A stretch of DNA of 64,000 bases from an uncultured Psychrobacter sp. (lineage in GTDB: Bacteria; Pseudomonadota; Gammaproteobacteria; Pseudomonadales; Moraxellaceae). The stretch is from contig NZ_CANMAH010000008.1 in assembly GCF_947495825.1 (NCBI RefSeq), forward strand, positions 62,001-126,000, given 5' to 3'. The position numbers were made by a program, and so were the translations under genes. Shown piece after piece: positions 1-9,615 of the stretch (position 1 is the stretch's first letter; every line of letters starts with the position of its first letter). The notes beneath the pieces were generated by a model. It made no database searches and was not told the origin of the DNA. It saw nothing but the letters and a program-made list of their open reading frames with translations.

Positions 1-89
1 TCCCCTGCCCAGTCATAAAAATTGATATCACCATCTGTTGTTGTAGCGTCAAAGTTTGGTGCGGTATCACCTAGACGTAAATTTGCCAT
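1..89 (-). CDS. Peroxiredoxin, N-terminal fragment cut by window edge
   Basis: Only the first 29 codons are inside the window. They read MANLRLGDTAPNFDATTTDG and continue to DINFYDWAG, the typical opening of an AhpC/TSA-family peroxiredoxin of the 1-Cys (Prx6) type, which reduces peroxides with a cysteine thiol in the cytoplasm. The ATG is preceded by AAGGAATTAAGT, a plausible ribosome site. The catalytic cysteine lies outside the window, so the subfamily is inferred from the N-terminus only. Confidence 0.75.
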   Translation of the reverse strand, partial: MANLRLGDTAPNFDATTTDGDINFYDWAG

Positions 90-283
90 ACTTAATTCCT
101 TATATTAGTAATGAGCGCTAAAGTGTCTCGAAGCGCTCTGTTATTATCGTAGACGTAGCCGAGAAACAATGACTCGGCTAGCATCAGTAAGAATTCTATT
201 TTATATTAACAAACTGGTTATGAATGTCTTGTGACGGATTGTAATGCGGTTATTCCGTTTGTCTCTAAGCAAGTTAGTATAGA

Positions 284-1042
284 CTAAATTACCATTCCAG
301 CATCCCACAAACAAAACTCACCAAACTTTCCCCGTTTGCTAGTGCCACCAGCCACACGGCCAGCATCCGTTAATATAAGAGCCCCATCTTGCTCTTGTAA
401 GTAACCCGCTGCGAGTAGTTTGTCGTTTAACACTTGCGTCTTTAGACCCAGCTCTTTTGCAAGCTTTGCGGTGGTGAGTTTTGAATAATTTAGAGTTACG
501 GTTTCTGCGCTGGCTTTAACGGACATGTCAGTAGTAGAGTTTACTGTTTCTTTAGCAGCGACAGATTTGTTTTCAGTCTTATTATCAGACTTAGTTACTT
601 TTTCAAGCGACATGCGCACCTCATCACTAATACGAATAATACGCTGTGCTTCTTCATAAGTATCGGCATAGAGCTTGGCATCTTCATTCCGATAGATAAG
701 TACACCCATCTCATTATTGTTGACTTGGCTAAACTCATACAGATTTAAGCTTGTGATAATGCACTCGTTTTCGTTAAGGTAGCACTTGGCGTGTAAGTTT
801 TTACAAAAGCTGGTACGAATAAAGGTCAAGTTTTTAAGCCAATTTATCTCTTCAGGGTGCAAGTCGTTTTTGCCATAAACGATTCGAATATCAATCTTTA
901 GACGATTACGATCTTCTAACAACTCTTTAATACGTTCATTAAGCTTTAAATATGGACTAATAATAACCAACCTATCTGATGCATTTTTAATCAATTCTTC
1001 TAAATGATAAGTTGTGCCACTACTGTTCAAAAATTTTGCCAT
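284..1042 (-). CDS. PLD-like (HKD) domain protein with C-terminal winged-helix-like domain
   Basis: A 252-residue protein. Residues 10-120 resemble a phospholipase D-superfamily domain: H84-x-K86 followed by S98 and N100 gives a single HKD-type active site, as in small PLD-family nucleases or lipases that work as dimers. A low-complexity linker (about 145-185) leads to a C-terminal region (about 188-250) that reads like a winged helix, ending in a FGEFCLWD motif. I chose the ATG at 1042 because GGAGGT lies 4 bases upstream; an in-frame ATG 12 bases earlier would place that site inside the gene. It is monocistronic, with no recognisable defence or toxin partner beside it. The substrate is unknown; a nuclease role is an inference from the architecture. 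Confidence 0.7.
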   Translation of the reverse strand: MAKFLNSSGTTYHLEELIKNASDRLVIISPYLKLNERIKELLEDRNRLKIDIRIVYGKNDLHPEEINWLKNLTFIRTSFCKNLHAKCYLNENECIITSLNLYEFSQVNNNEMGVLIYRNEDAKLYADTYEEAQRIIRISDEVRMSLEKVTKSDNKTENKSVAAKETVNSTTDMSVKASAETVTLNYSKLTTAKLAKELGLKTQVLNDKLLAAGYLQEQDGALILTDAGRVAGGTSKRGKFGEFCLWDAGMVI

Positions 1043-1083
1043 TTTTACCTCCAATATCTATTATTAAAATTATACTTATGCAC

Positions 1084-1117
1084 AAAAAAGCCCATCTCTA
1101 GCGTACTAGAAATGGGC
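1084..1117 (-). terminator. Rho-independent terminator after the patatin gene
   Basis: The arms GCCCATCTCTAG and CTAGAAATGGGC pair around a CGTA loop with one G-T wobble. On the minus strand the stem is followed by a run of six T. It lies about 70 bases past the stop of the patatin gene and just upstream of the PLD-like gene's ribosome site, so it separates the two transcripts. Confidence 0.75.
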
Positions 1118-1184
1118 ACAATTGCAAACTACTATTGTCGAGTTTAATCTATAGCGTCAATACTTTGGCTTATCTATGTCTCAC

Positions 1185-2198
1185 TTATAAAAACTCACTG
1201 CGTAAGTCTAGGGTAGATTGTTGTCCTAAACCTTCGTAGTGTTGATTAAGAAAGGCTTTTGCAGACTCACGACCAATATCACGCAGGTGCGTTAAAAACG
1301 CCCATTCGGAATTTATTTTACTAGACGCTGACAGTGGATTAATTTGTTCAGTGGCTTCAATACGGTGTAAGAACACCTCAGAATAACGCTCTCTATCTAG
1401 ATTGTCTTTCTGTAGCTGACGGGTCACAAAATCGATCGCTCGTAACTCTCTTAACAAAGATGAATTGAACGAAATCTCATTAATGCGGTTCTGTATTTCT
1501 ATGGCACTTGTCGGCGTTTCGTTGCGCTCAATCGGGTTAATTTGAACGATCACGATATCTTGAGACTTAGTGGTGCGAAACAAAGGATACAAAGGAGGAT
1601 TGCCAACATAACCACCATCCCAGTAAGGTATGCCATCAATTTCAACAGCCTGGAAGTAAGAAGGTAGACATGCCGAAGCCAAGATCATGTCTGCGGTCAG
1701 CTCTTCACGGTTGAATACTTTGATTTTACCCGTATGCACGTTGGTTGCCGCTACAAATAGCTTGAGCTGACTGCATGCCCTGACCTTTTCAAAGTCAATG
1801 GTAGACTCAACCAAATCACGTAGCGGGTTAATATTCAAAGGGTTGGTGTCATAAGGTGACGCTACTCGGCTAAATAGATCCAGCATTAGGTATGCTGGAG
1901 AGTCGTCCACATCCCATTTGCCAGTCAAAATACTCAAAGGGCTACGTTTAACGGGGTTCATCATGCCCATGTAGGCCACTTGGCGCCAAAATTGCTCAAG
2001 CGCCTCACGTGCTCCATCTGCTCCACCATTCATATAGCCTTGTGCCAATACCGTTGCATTCATGGCACCAGCACTTGTCCCAGTGATACCTTCTACACTG
2101 ACGCGGCCATCTTCCATGAAATAGTCCAGCACACCCCAAGTAAAGGCGCCGTGAGAACCGCCGCCTTGTAATGCTAGATTGATCGACTTTTTAATCAT
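1185..2198 (-). CDS. Patatin-like phospholipase
   Basis: A 337-residue serine acyl hydrolase of the patatin family. The oxyanion-hole motif GGGSHG is at 12-17, the nucleophile elbow GTSAG at 40-44 (Ser42) and the catalytic Asp in DGG at 194-196, so the Ser-Asp dyad is complete. There is no signal peptide, which points to a cytoplasmic or inner-membrane-associated enzyme. Family members hydrolyse phospholipids or other acyl esters; some resemble RssA. The last 100 residues are charged and helical. The gene stands alone, with its own terminator downstream. Confidence 0.85.
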   Translation of the reverse strand: MIKKSINLALQGGGSHGAFTWGVLDYFMEDGRVSVEGITGTSAGAMNATVLAQGYMNGGADGAREALEQFWRQVAYMGMMNPVKRSPLSILTGKWDVDDSPAYLMLDLFSRVASPYDTNPLNINPLRDLVESTIDFEKVRACSQLKLFVAATNVHTGKIKVFNREELTADMILASACLPSYFQAVEIDGIPYWDGGYVGNPPLYPLFRTTKSQDIVIVQINPIERNETPTSAIEIQNRINEISFNSSLLRELRAIDFVTRQLQKDNLDRERYSEVFLHRIEATEQINPLSASSKINSEWAFLTHLRDIGRESAKAFLNQHYEGLGQQSTLDLRSEFL

Positions 2199-2324
2199 AA
2201 TCTCTTTACTCTCCCTTAGATGTATCGTCGAGCATGTCTATTGGGTCAAACAATCAACACATCTTACTATTGGCCTGCATCCCTAATCTAGACATCGTAC
2301 TTTCAAGAGTTTGGTAGGCGATAA

Positions 2325-4052
2325 TTAAGCCGGCTTATAACTGTCGCGTAAGCTGACGATTTGGTTAAATACCGGCTTGTCACTGGTGTGCTCTTCGCTA
2401 TCGGCGATGAAGTAGCCTTCACGCTCAAACTGAAAGCGCGTGCCCGCCTCGCTATTGGCCAATGACGGCTCGACCACTGCTGCAAGCTCAGTCAATGAAT
2501 TGGGATTGAGCACTTGATGCACATCACTGGCGCTACCTGGGTCCTCGACACTAAATAACTGCTCATACATACGCACGGTCGCAGGCACGCCAAGGCTGGC
2601 TGACACCCAATGAATCACGCCTTTGACCTTGCGGCCTTCAGGGTTGTTGCCCAATGTCGCAGGATCAATCGTCGCTTTAAGCTCGGTCACATTGCCAGTA
2701 TCATCAGTAATGTGCTCAGTCACGGCCAGCACATAAGTGTTACGCAGGCGGATTTCTGGCTTTTCTGGTGACAGGCGCTTATAACCGGCTGGCGGCTCAA
2801 TCTCATAGTCGCCTTGGTCGATATAAAGGGTTTCGGTAAAGGGAATCTCACGCTCGCCCATATCGACGTTAGGATGTTTTGGCTGCTTGAGCCATAGAGT
2901 CTGAGCATCTTCATCCCAGCGTGCATTGACGCTATCGGCCTTTTGTGACTCCCAGCTGCTGACCGCTTCCGCAAAGTTGGTAATCGTCACTTTCAAGGGC
3001 TTGAGCACCGCCATGCCACGAGCTGTAGTGGTCTCTAATGACTGACGGATACTGAATTCTAATAGACGAAAATCAACGACACTATCGACTTTGGTCACGC
3101 CAACGCGCTCACAAAAATCGCGTAGACCCTCTGGCGTATAACCACGGCGGCGCATGCCCGCGATGGTCGGCATACGCGGATCGTCCCAGCCGCTCACCAC
3201 CCCATCATCGACCAACTGTTTGAGCTTACGCTTACTGGTCATGGTGTGGTCGACATTTAAGCGGCTAAACTCATACTGATGCGGCGGTACCTCAAAGCCG
3301 ATTTTTTCTACTGCCCAATCATAAAACGGACGATGGTCTTCAAACTCCAGCGTACACAACGAATGGGTAATACCTTCGAGCGCATCAGAGAGCGGATGGG
3401 CAAAATCATACATCGGATAGATGCACCATTTATCGCCGGTTTGATGATGCGCTTGGTGCATGACGCGGTAAATGACCGGGTCACGCATGTTCATGTTTGG
3501 GCTTGCCATATCAATCTTGGCACGTAGCACCGCTTCGCCTTCGGCAAACTTGCCGTCTTTCATCTCATTAAAGCGCGCTAAGTTTTCTGCGACACTGGCA
3601 TCACGCTGCGGCGATGGTGTGCCCGCCTCGTTAAATGAGCCGCGGTTATCGCGGATTTGTTCAGGCGACTGCAAATCCACATAAGCGTCGCCCTGCTCGA
3701 TAAGCTGCACCGCCCACGCATAGAGCTGATCAAAATAGCCTGAGGCATGATGCGCCTCGCCTGCCCACTCAAACCCTAACCATTTGACATCATTTTCGAT
3801 ATTGTCGATGAAGTCTTGTTTTTCTGCCGTTGGGTTGGTGTCATCAAAACGCAAGTTGCAAACACCGCCAAACTCCTCAGCAATACCAAAATTTAAACAG
3901 ATTGATTTGACATGACCCAAGTGCAAATAGCCGTTTGGCTCAGGGGGAAATCTCGTTACGATTTGGGGATATTTTTGCGCATTGACATCATCACGAATGA
4001 TATTACGAATAAAGTCGTTTTTTTGTGCATTATTGCTTGAGTGCTCACTCAT
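2325..4052 (-). CDS. glnS: Glutaminyl-tRNA synthetase
   Basis: A 575-residue class I aminoacyl-tRNA synthetase that charges tRNA-Gln with glutamine in the cytoplasm. The ATP-binding HIGH-type motif is HLGH at 44-47 inside the signature PPEPNGYLHLGH, and the KMSKS-type loop is TSKRK at about 272-276. The C-terminal half carries the beta-barrel anticodon-binding domains. Length is close to the E. coli enzyme. The start is the ATG at 4052; the gene diverges from the cyclophilin gene across a 236-base spacer. Confidence 0.96.
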   Translation of the reverse strand: MSEHSSNNAQKNDFIRNIIRDDVNAQKYPQIVTRFPPEPNGYLHLGHVKSICLNFGIAEEFGGVCNLRFDDTNPTAEKQDFIDNIENDVKWLGFEWAGEAHHASGYFDQLYAWAVQLIEQGDAYVDLQSPEQIRDNRGSFNEAGTPSPQRDASVAENLARFNEMKDGKFAEGEAVLRAKIDMASPNMNMRDPVIYRVMHQAHHQTGDKWCIYPMYDFAHPLSDALEGITHSLCTLEFEDHRPFYDWAVEKIGFEVPPHQYEFSRLNVDHTMTSKRKLKQLVDDGVVSGWDDPRMPTIAGMRRRGYTPEGLRDFCERVGVTKVDSVVDFRLLEFSIRQSLETTTARGMAVLKPLKVTITNFAEAVSSWESQKADSVNARWDEDAQTLWLKQPKHPNVDMGEREIPFTETLYIDQGDYEIEPPAGYKRLSPEKPEIRLRNTYVLAVTEHITDDTGNVTELKATIDPATLGNNPEGRKVKGVIHWVSASLGVPATVRMYEQLFSVEDPGSASDVHQVLNPNSLTELAAVVEPSLANSEAGTRFQFEREGYFIADSEEHTSDKPVFNQIVSLRDSYKPA

Positions 4053-4288
4053 TACTCATTGCTCCTAGCGCAAGTATTCAGCGCGTGTTACCACGCTCAA
4101 AAATGATAAATTAAAAAAGACTGATAAAAGATAACGTTGCGTTATTCTATCAGGTTTCGCAAAGGCATTAACAGCCTGATACATGACAGACGACAAAAAA
4201 GCCGTTAGACTAGCCATAACTTTTCAACCACTTTCAACCACCACTTGACAGCGTCATTTAAGGCGCTGCAACCAAAAAGGAATATCAC

Positions 4289-4804
4289 ATGGTAGACATG
4301 CCACCAGTAGTAGAACTAGACACCAATATGGGTGCGATTGTCATCGAACTCAACGAAGAAAAAGCGCCAAAAACCGTCGAAAACTTCTTAAACTACGTAA
4401 AATCTGGCCATTATGACGGTACGATTTTTCATCGCATCATCGATGGCTTTATGATTCAAGGCGGCGGTATGGACGCTGAGATGAATGAAAAAGCAACCAA
4501 TGCTCCCATCGAAAACGAAGCGGACAATGGCTTAAAGAACGACAAAGGCACCATCGCCATGGCGCGTACGCAAGATCCGCATTCAGCGACCAGCCAGTTC
4601 TTTATCAACGTCAAAGACAATGACTTCCTAAATCACTCTGGCAAAAACATGCAAGGCTGGGGTTATACAGTATTTGGTAAAGTCACCAGCGGTATGGACG
4701 TTATCGACAAAATGCGCGGTGTACCAACCGGTCGCTTCGGCATGCATGCTGATGTGCCAAAAGAGCCTGTCGTTATCAACTCCGCAACCATCGTTTCTCA
4801 GTAA
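4289..4804 (+). CDS. ppiB: Peptidyl-prolyl cis-trans isomerase, cyclophilin type
   Basis: A 171-residue cyclophilin that speeds cis-trans isomerisation of X-Pro bonds. The catalytic signature [13 protein letters not shown] is at 47-59 with the active-site Arg, and the [10 protein letters not shown] motif is at about 98-107. There is no signal sequence, so it should be the cytoplasmic PpiB-like form. AAGGA lies before the ATG. The lpxH-like gene follows 57 bases downstream on the same strand and may be co-transcribed; in E. coli ppiB and lpxH are also neighbours. Confidence 0.93.
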   Translation: MVDMPPVVELDTNMGAIVIELNEEKAPKTVENFLNYVKSGHYDGTIFHRIIDGFMIQGGGMDAEMNEKATNAPIENEADNGLKNDKGTIAMARTQDPHSATSQFFINVKDNDFLNHSGKNMQGWGYTVFGKVTSGMDVIDKMRGVPTGRFGMHADVPKEPVVINSATIVSQ

Positions 4805-4860
4805 GTCATATAAGTAAGTGTTACTGATAGTCTGATAATAGATGACAAGGATTATGATAA

Positions 4861-5703
4861 ATGCAAACGTTTAATCATCTGATAACGACCCGCCCACATG
4901 AGGTGCGGCAAGTATTCATCAGCGATTTGCATTTATCGCCAGAGGAGCCTGCCTTAGTGCAGGCTTTTTTGGCACTGCTCGATGACTGTCTGGCCCTGCC
5001 CGTCCTCAAACGTTTATTTATCTTAGGCGATTGGTTTGAGGTCTGGATCGGTGATGACGCTTATTTGACGCTGTCAGATGACGCGCGCCAAACCCACTGG
5101 CTCACCCCGCTTATCGCTAAATTAAAACAACTGCGTATCAAGGGCTGTGAGATATTGGTGATGCATGGCAATCGTGATTTTCTACTGGGTCAGCCGTTTT
5201 GCAACCTGTTTGGCGGGGAGCTGATTGATGAGCCGTATTTGTTAACCATCGGGCAGCAACACTACCGTCTCGAGCATGGCGACGCGCTTTGTATTGATGA
5301 TAAAAAATATCAGTTTTTTCGTAAAATCATGCGCAACCGTCTGACCCAGTGGTATCTGCTGAATAAATCCCTAGAAAAACGCTTGGCCATCGCGGAAAAA
5401 ATGCGCCAAAAAAGCCAACAAAACAATGCTAATAAAGCCGCTCACATTATGGATGTCAACGATGAGGCGGTGATACAAGCCGTGGCTAATAGCGATGCGC
5501 TGCTACATGGCCATACCCATCGTCCAGATATCCATCAAGCGACCATTAATAAAAAACGCTACGTGCTGGGTGATTGGCGGCGGCTGAACGAAGACACCCG
5601 TAAACCAATGGTCAGCGCAGTGATCGGTGTAGTGTTCGCTAATGAACACTCAGATAGCAATAAAGCTAAATTTGAATTGGTTGAATTTAAATTACAGGTC
5701 TAG
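4861..5703 (+). CDS. lpxH: UDP-2,3-diacylglucosamine diphosphatase
   Basis: A 280-residue calcineurin-like metallophosphoesterase of lipid A synthesis that cleaves UDP-2,3-diacylglucosamine to lipid X and UMP on the cytoplasmic face of the inner membrane. The metal ligands are in order: D22 and H24 (SDLHLS), GDWFE near 56-60, GNRD at 103-106, and HGHTH at 216-220. It is about 40 residues longer than E. coli LpxH, partly through a Lys/Gln/Asn-rich insert near 180-195. It follows the cyclophilin gene on the same strand and ends at a strong hairpin. Confidence 0.93.
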   Translation: MQTFNHLITTRPHEVRQVFISDLHLSPEEPALVQAFLALLDDCLALPVLKRLFILGDWFEVWIGDDAYLTLSDDARQTHWLTPLIAKLKQLRIKGCEILVMHGNRDFLLGQPFCNLFGGELIDEPYLLTIGQQHYRLEHGDALCIDDKKYQFFRKIMRNRLTQWYLLNKSLEKRLAIAEKMRQKSQQNNANKAAHIMDVNDEAVIQAVANSDALLHGHTHRPDIHQATINKKRYVLGDWRRLNEDTRKPMVSAVIGVVFANEHSDSNKAKFELVEFKLQV

Positions 5704-5737
5704 CTTCTTTTTTATAAACTAAATGATGTCATAAAAT

Positions 5738-5767
5738 AAGGGTCTGCTAACTATTTAGCAGACCCTT
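5738..5767. terminator. Bidirectional terminator between lpxH and orn
   Basis: A perfect 13-base inverted repeat, AAGGGTCTGCTAA and TTAGCAGACCCTT, encloses a 4-base CTAT loop. It lies between the convergent lpxH and orn genes, with A/T-rich flanks on both sides. The T-run is short on either strand, so termination strength is inferred from the stem. Confidence 0.7.
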
Positions 5768-5832
5768 TATAGTTGGTTGTTCACTTATCAAGTGCAGGCT
5801 CATTACTTATCGAGCTTAACTTATCAATCTTA

Positions 5833-6420
5833 TTAAAGCATGAGTTTAAAAAAGTGCTGACGATAATGCTTAAGCTCACGAATAGAGTCACGGATATCAT
5901 CTAACGCGAGATGACTGCCGCCTTTTTCAAAGTTTTTTAAGATATCGGGACGCCAGCGAAAGCACAGCTCTTTAATCGATGACACGTCAAGGTTGCGATA
6001 ATGAAAGAACCGCTCCAGCTCTGGCATTTGCCGCGCCAAAAATCGACGATCTTGACAGATTGAGTTACCGCACATCGGCGACTTACCGCTATCGACCCAT
6101 TTATTCAAAAACTTAATGGTTTCAGCTTCAGCCTCTGCTAGCGTCACGCTGCTACGACGTACACGATCAACCAAGCCTGATTGTCCATGTTGTTTGGTAT
6201 TCCACTCATCCATACCATTTAATACCCGATCAGATACCTTAATCGCAAACACTGGCCCTTCTGCAAGGACGTTTAAATCTTCGTCAGTGACGACAGTAGC
6301 AATCTCGATAATCTCATCAGTTAAGGTGTTGAGCCCAGTCATTTCTAAATCAATCCATACCAACCCTTTTTTACCTTGGTTTTTAATTTTGATTTTATTG
6401 GGATGGTCATCGGTACTCAT
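5833..6420 (-). CDS. orn: Oligoribonuclease
   Basis: A 195-residue DEDDh 3'-5' exoribonuclease that degrades RNA dinucleotides and other short products at the end of RNA turnover. The first exonuclease motif, WIDLEMTGL, has D24 and E26, and the C-terminal part has the [11 protein letters not shown] motif with His and Asp. A TTG 33 bases further upstream is in frame, but the ATG at 6420 is preceded by AGGACAG at good spacing and gives the usual Orn length, so I use it. It diverges from rsgA, another gene often found beside orn. Confidence 0.95.
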   Translation of the reverse strand: MSTDDHPNKIKIKNQGKKGLVWIDLEMTGLNTLTDEIIEIATVVTDEDLNVLAEGPVFAIKVSDRVLNGMDEWNTKQHGQSGLVDRVRRSSVTLAEAEAETIKFLNKWVDSGKSPMCGNSICQDRRFLARQMPELERFFHYRNLDVSSIKELCFRWRPDILKNFEKGGSHLALDDIRDSIRELKHYRQHFFKLML

Positions 6421-6649
6421 ATTCTGTCCTATGGTCAATAAAGTTTGAAACAATATTTAAGTAAGTTTCGTTGTATAAATTACATAACGATGATGATGTT
6501 TGTTTAGCATCACTGCACGTCTGTTGGTGTAAAAAAACTAAAAAGTTCAAAATATTACAAAACCCCTATCTGCTATAGACGCTTTAGGCTGTATGTTAGC
6601 AAATTTTCACGCTACACTTAGCAATATTTTTATAATAGGTCACAAACCC

Positions 6650-7753
6650 ATGGCACTAATCCGGCAACGCAAACTGACTAAACAACAGATTCGTCGCATT
6701 GACAAGCAGCAGCTCGAGAGTCAAGAGAGCATCGATGAGAGCTTGATGGATGGTGTGGTCATGGCGCATTATGGTAAGCAGCTAGAAGTACAAATCACAA
6801 GCTTGCCAGCAGACATGCCCGTACAGCCAAAGATTGCACCCGATGATCCTGAGCCTTTTTGGCAAGCGCTTGAGATGGGCGATATATGGCGCTGTCATGT
6901 GCGTACCAACCTTCCTATGCTGGCGGCAGGCGACCACGTACGCTGGACGGCAGACCCCAATACTGGTTTTGGGCGTATTGAATCTGTACAACCGCGTACC
7001 TCTCTTGTCTCACGCCCAGATCGTTATCATAAGCTCAAACCTGTCGCCGCCAATGTCGATATTTTAGCAATTGTGTTTGCGCCGCTGCCAGCTGCTGCGC
7101 CAACCCTTATCGATCGCTATTTGGTCGTCTGTCATCACGCTGGCGTCAAGCCATTATTAGTGCTTAACAAAGCCGACCTACTGGCGCAAGAAAACGGCAT
7201 CGATACCAGTGAGCTATTGGCACAATACGCGGCTCTTGGTTATGAGAGCGTGCTGACTTCAGTTGATTGCCCCGAAAACATTGCCAATAATGATGAGCAG
7301 CAGGGACTTGATGAGCTAAAACGCTACATAGACAAAAAACTGGTTATTTTTGCCGGTCAGTCTGGCGTCGGTAAAAGCAGCTTAATTAATGCTTTACTAC
7401 CTGATTCGGCGCAGAGCGTTAATATCATTTCTGAAAACTCAAAACTTGGCCAGCATACCACCACCACCAGTCGTTTATTGCCGTTTAATCCAGACGATCT
7501 TGCCCAAGGCGGCATCGTCGATACGCCTGGTATTCGCGAATATGGTATCTGGCATTTAGATCCTGACGATATTATTTCAGGTTTTATTGAGCTTGCGCCG
7601 CTTGCCGGTGACTGTAAGTTTCGTGATTGCAAACATACTCATAACAGCAAAGGTTGCGCGTTATGGCAAGCGGTAGCTGATGGTGATGTGCTACAGCGTC
7701 GTGTCGAAAACCTTGTGACCTTGCAAGCAGAGGCTGATACTAAGCCATATTAA
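6650..7753 (+). CDS. rsgA: Small ribosomal subunit biogenesis GTPase RsgA
   Basis: A 367-residue circularly permuted GTPase that acts in late 30S maturation. An OB fold comes first (about 35-110), then the G domain with NKAD (G4) before the P-loop GQSGVGKSS near 235-243, and DTPG (G3) after it, the permuted order that defines the family. A zinc-binding Cys-x4-Cys-x-His-x-His-x4-Cys cluster lies near 322-335. An in-frame ATG at 6593 would add 19 hydrophobic residues; MALIRQRKLTKQQ is the normal family start, so 6650 is chosen. Confidence 0.95.
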   Translation: MALIRQRKLTKQQIRRIDKQQLESQESIDESLMDGVVMAHYGKQLEVQITSLPADMPVQPKIAPDDPEPFWQALEMGDIWRCHVRTNLPMLAAGDHVRWTADPNTGFGRIESVQPRTSLVSRPDRYHKLKPVAANVDILAIVFAPLPAAAPTLIDRYLVVCHHAGVKPLLVLNKADLLAQENGIDTSELLAQYAALGYESVLTSVDCPENIANNDEQQGLDELKRYIDKKLVIFAGQSGVGKSSLINALLPDSAQSVNIISENSKLGQHTTTTSRLLPFNPDDLAQGGIVDTPGIREYGIWHLDPDDIISGFIELAPLAGDCKFRDCKHTHNSKGCALWQAVADGDVLQRRVENLVTLQAEADTKPY

Positions 7754-7805
7754 TAACGCTATTTATCAAATCCGCACTATTAAAACGTAGGTTGCTCATC
7801 ATACA

Positions 7806-7834
7806 TTTACTATAGATGACCTAATCGGTATAAT
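7806..7834 (+). promoter_or_regulatory. Sigma-70-type promoter for the rhodanese gene
   Basis: TTTACT at 7806-7811 and TATAAT at 7829-7834 are separated by 17 bases, a near-consensus -35/-10 pair. It lies about 70 bases upstream of the rhodanese start and is the only clear promoter in this gap. Confidence 0.6.
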
Positions 7835-7904
7835 AGCGCCTTGTTCAAAATCATTAAGCTGTCTTCTCAGCTTAATAGAACACTTATTTTCTTGGAGGTT
7901 TGGT

Positions 7905-8360
7905 TTGGATCGTGCGCTTGAATTTGTGGGCAACCACCCGTTTTTATTTGGCATCTTAGCCGTACTTGCCGTACTGTTTTTTACCATTGAAAACAAACGT
8001 AGCGGCAAAAAAGTGTCGCCAAATACCCTCGGTATGATGGTCAACTCTCAAAATGCGCAGCTGATTGATATTCGCGCCAAAAAGAAGTTTGCCACCGGCT
8101 ACATCCAAGGCAGTCGTAATATCCCTTTTACAGAGCTCAAAGATCACTTAGATGAGATTCGCGCAATTGAACAGCCAGTGATTATCATTTGTGATATGGG
8201 TGTACAAGCAGGTGCGGCTATCCAGATGATTGGTAAAGATAGCGTCTATCGCTTAGAAGGCGGTGTGGGCGGCTGGCAAGCAGCGGGTATGCCCTTAGTA
8301 GGACTAAAAGATGCCAAACCCAAGGGCAAAGGTAAGACGAAGCCTAGCTTACATAAGTAA
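7905..8360 (+). CDS. Membrane-anchored rhodanese-domain protein (YibN-like)
   Basis: A 151-residue protein with one N-terminal membrane segment (about 11-28) and a single rhodanese domain (about 38-140). The expected active-site loop starts at C96 (CDMGVQAGAA), and the DIR motif is at 55-57. Rhodaneses carry persulfide sulfur on the Cys; the true substrate is unknown. The start is a TTG at 7905, supported by TTGGAGG 6 bases upstream; no ATG fits. The order rhodanese, grxC, secB matches the E. coli yibN-grxC-secB neighbourhood. Confidence 0.85.
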   Translation: MDRALEFVGNHPFLFGILAVLAVLFFTIENKRSGKKVSPNTLGMMVNSQNAQLIDIRAKKKFATGYIQGSRNIPFTELKDHLDEIRAIEQPVIIICDMGVQAGAAIQMIGKDSVYRLEGGVGGWQAAGMPLVGLKDAKPKGKGKTKPSLHK

Positions 8361-8379
8361 GCCTATTCTCAGAATGAAT

Positions 8380-8412
8380 AAAAAGACATGACTACCCGTT
8401 GTGTCTTTTTTT
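8380..8412 (+). terminator. Terminator after the rhodanese gene
   Basis: AAAAAGACA and TGTCTTTTTTT pair around a 13-base loop, and the second arm runs straight into seven T. It lies 20 bases past the rhodanese stop, so grxC probably has its own promoter. Confidence 0.65.
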
Positions 8413-8598
8413 ATGGAAGCCGATTCAACGATTATAGGCGCTTTGCAGTGTTTAATCGCCTTTTATAACGGGCTGGCTTGAATTTACCATACCTATCCCC
8501 ACTTTATAGTAAGCGCAATCAAATATACACTTATCATAAATCTATTTAATCCAAGACAATAGATACTTTATATAATATTTAATAATTAAGGATATCTT

Positions 8599-8862
8599 AT
8601 GACTGCTTCAGTTAAAGTTTATACAACGCCTATCTGCCCTTATTGCACAAACGCCAAACAATTACTAAAGAATAAAGGCGTTGACTATGAAGAAATTGGC
8701 ATGCACGATATGAGTAGTGATGAGCGCCGTGCATTGATGCAAAAAACCAATAACTATCGTACTGTGCCACAAATCTTTGTTGGTGATACTTTTATTGGTG
8801 GCTTTGATGAATTGAATCAAATGAATCAGCAAGGCAAGCTTGATGAGTTATTAGCAGGTTAA
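8599..8862 (+). CDS. grxC: Glutaredoxin 3
   Basis: An 87-residue glutaredoxin with the dithiol active site CPYC at 13-16, the TVP cis-proline motif and the C-terminal GG glutathione-binding turn (GGFDEL). It reduces protein disulfides and glutathione mixed disulfides using GSH in the cytoplasm. Length is typical of GrxC. TAAGGATATCTT precedes the ATG. It is followed by secB, the same order as in E. coli. Confidence 0.95.
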   Translation: MTASVKVYTTPICPYCTNAKQLLKNKGVDYEEIGMHDMSSDERRALMQKTNNYRTVPQIFVGDTFIGGFDELNQMNQQGKLDELLAG

Positions 8863-9067
8863 TCTGCCTTACATGTACTATATGAAGACATAACGACTAT
8901 ATTAATCATCTTTGGCTAATTCTAATTATAGTATTAGACAATAGATGACAGACTATTGTTATTCTTGCCCCAGCTTGTAATAATGTAGCTTGATATTGTA
9001 CGTTGTTATTAAAACGATGTTATTAAGACAATAACGACACATTGTATTATTTATTCGAGGAATGAAC

Positions 9068-9520
9068 ATGGCTGAAGAACAAGCACAACCGCAATTAGCA
9101 CTAGAACGCATCTACGTAAAAGATATGTCGCTTGAAGTACCAGGCGCGAGTGTATTCACCAAAGAGTGGAACCCTGAGCTGGACATCAATCTATCAAGTA
9201 ATGCCGAAAAGCTTGATGACGATCACTACCAAGTTATCTTAACAGTAAGCGTTACCGCTAAGAATGCGGAAGAACCAGCGTTTATCGCTGAGGTTCATCA
9301 GGCTGGCATCTTTTTGTTAAAGAATATCCCTGACGATCAAATTGGACAGATTCTAGGCGCTTATTGCCCTAATGTTTTGTTCCCTTATGCGCGTGAAGTT
9401 ATTAGTGACATCGTTACTCGTGGTAGCTTCCCGCAGTTACTGCTTGCTCCAGTCAATTTTGATCAAGCCTACGCGCAAAGCCAACAGCAAGCGCAGGTCG
9501 ATGCTGAAGGTAACGCATAA
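9068..9520 (+). CDS. secB: Protein-export chaperone SecB
   Basis: A 150-residue SecB. This tetrameric cytoplasmic chaperone holds preproteins unfolded and passes them to SecA. The central [11 protein letters not shown] and the region [20 protein letters not shown] are the family's strongest signatures, and the acidic start is normal. Two ATGs are close together; the second, at 9068, lies 6 bases after GAGGA whereas the first directly abuts it, so 9068 is preferred. Confidence 0.96.
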   Translation: MAEEQAQPQLALERIYVKDMSLEVPGASVFTKEWNPELDINLSSNAEKLDDDHYQVILTVSVTAKNAEEPAFIAEVHQAGIFLLKNIPDDQIGQILGAYCPNVLFPYAREVISDIVTRGSFPQLLLAPVNFDQAYAQSQQQAQVDAEGNA

Positions 9521-9537
9521 ATATTGTTGTTCATTTT

Positions 9538-9572
9538 AAAACCGTCGCCTCATTATGATAGACGGTTTTTTT
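9538..9572 (+). terminator. Terminator after secB
   Basis: AAAACCGTC and GACGGTTTT form a 9-base stem around a 14-base loop, ending in a run of seven T. It lies 18 bases past the secB stop. Confidence 0.75.
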
Positions 9573-9615
9573 ATGGATAAATTATTATAGTATTACGTGG
9601 TTATAAGACGCCATC

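Noticed and set aside
284..2198. PLD-like plus patatin genes as a defence island
   Set aside because: The two are separated by a terminator, have no nucleotide cyclase, TIR, helicase or methylase partner, and core genes surround them.
2720..3772. Several reading frames on both strands within glnS
   Set aside because: They overlap a complete, unmistakable glnS gene and show no family features; open frames arise from its codon bias.
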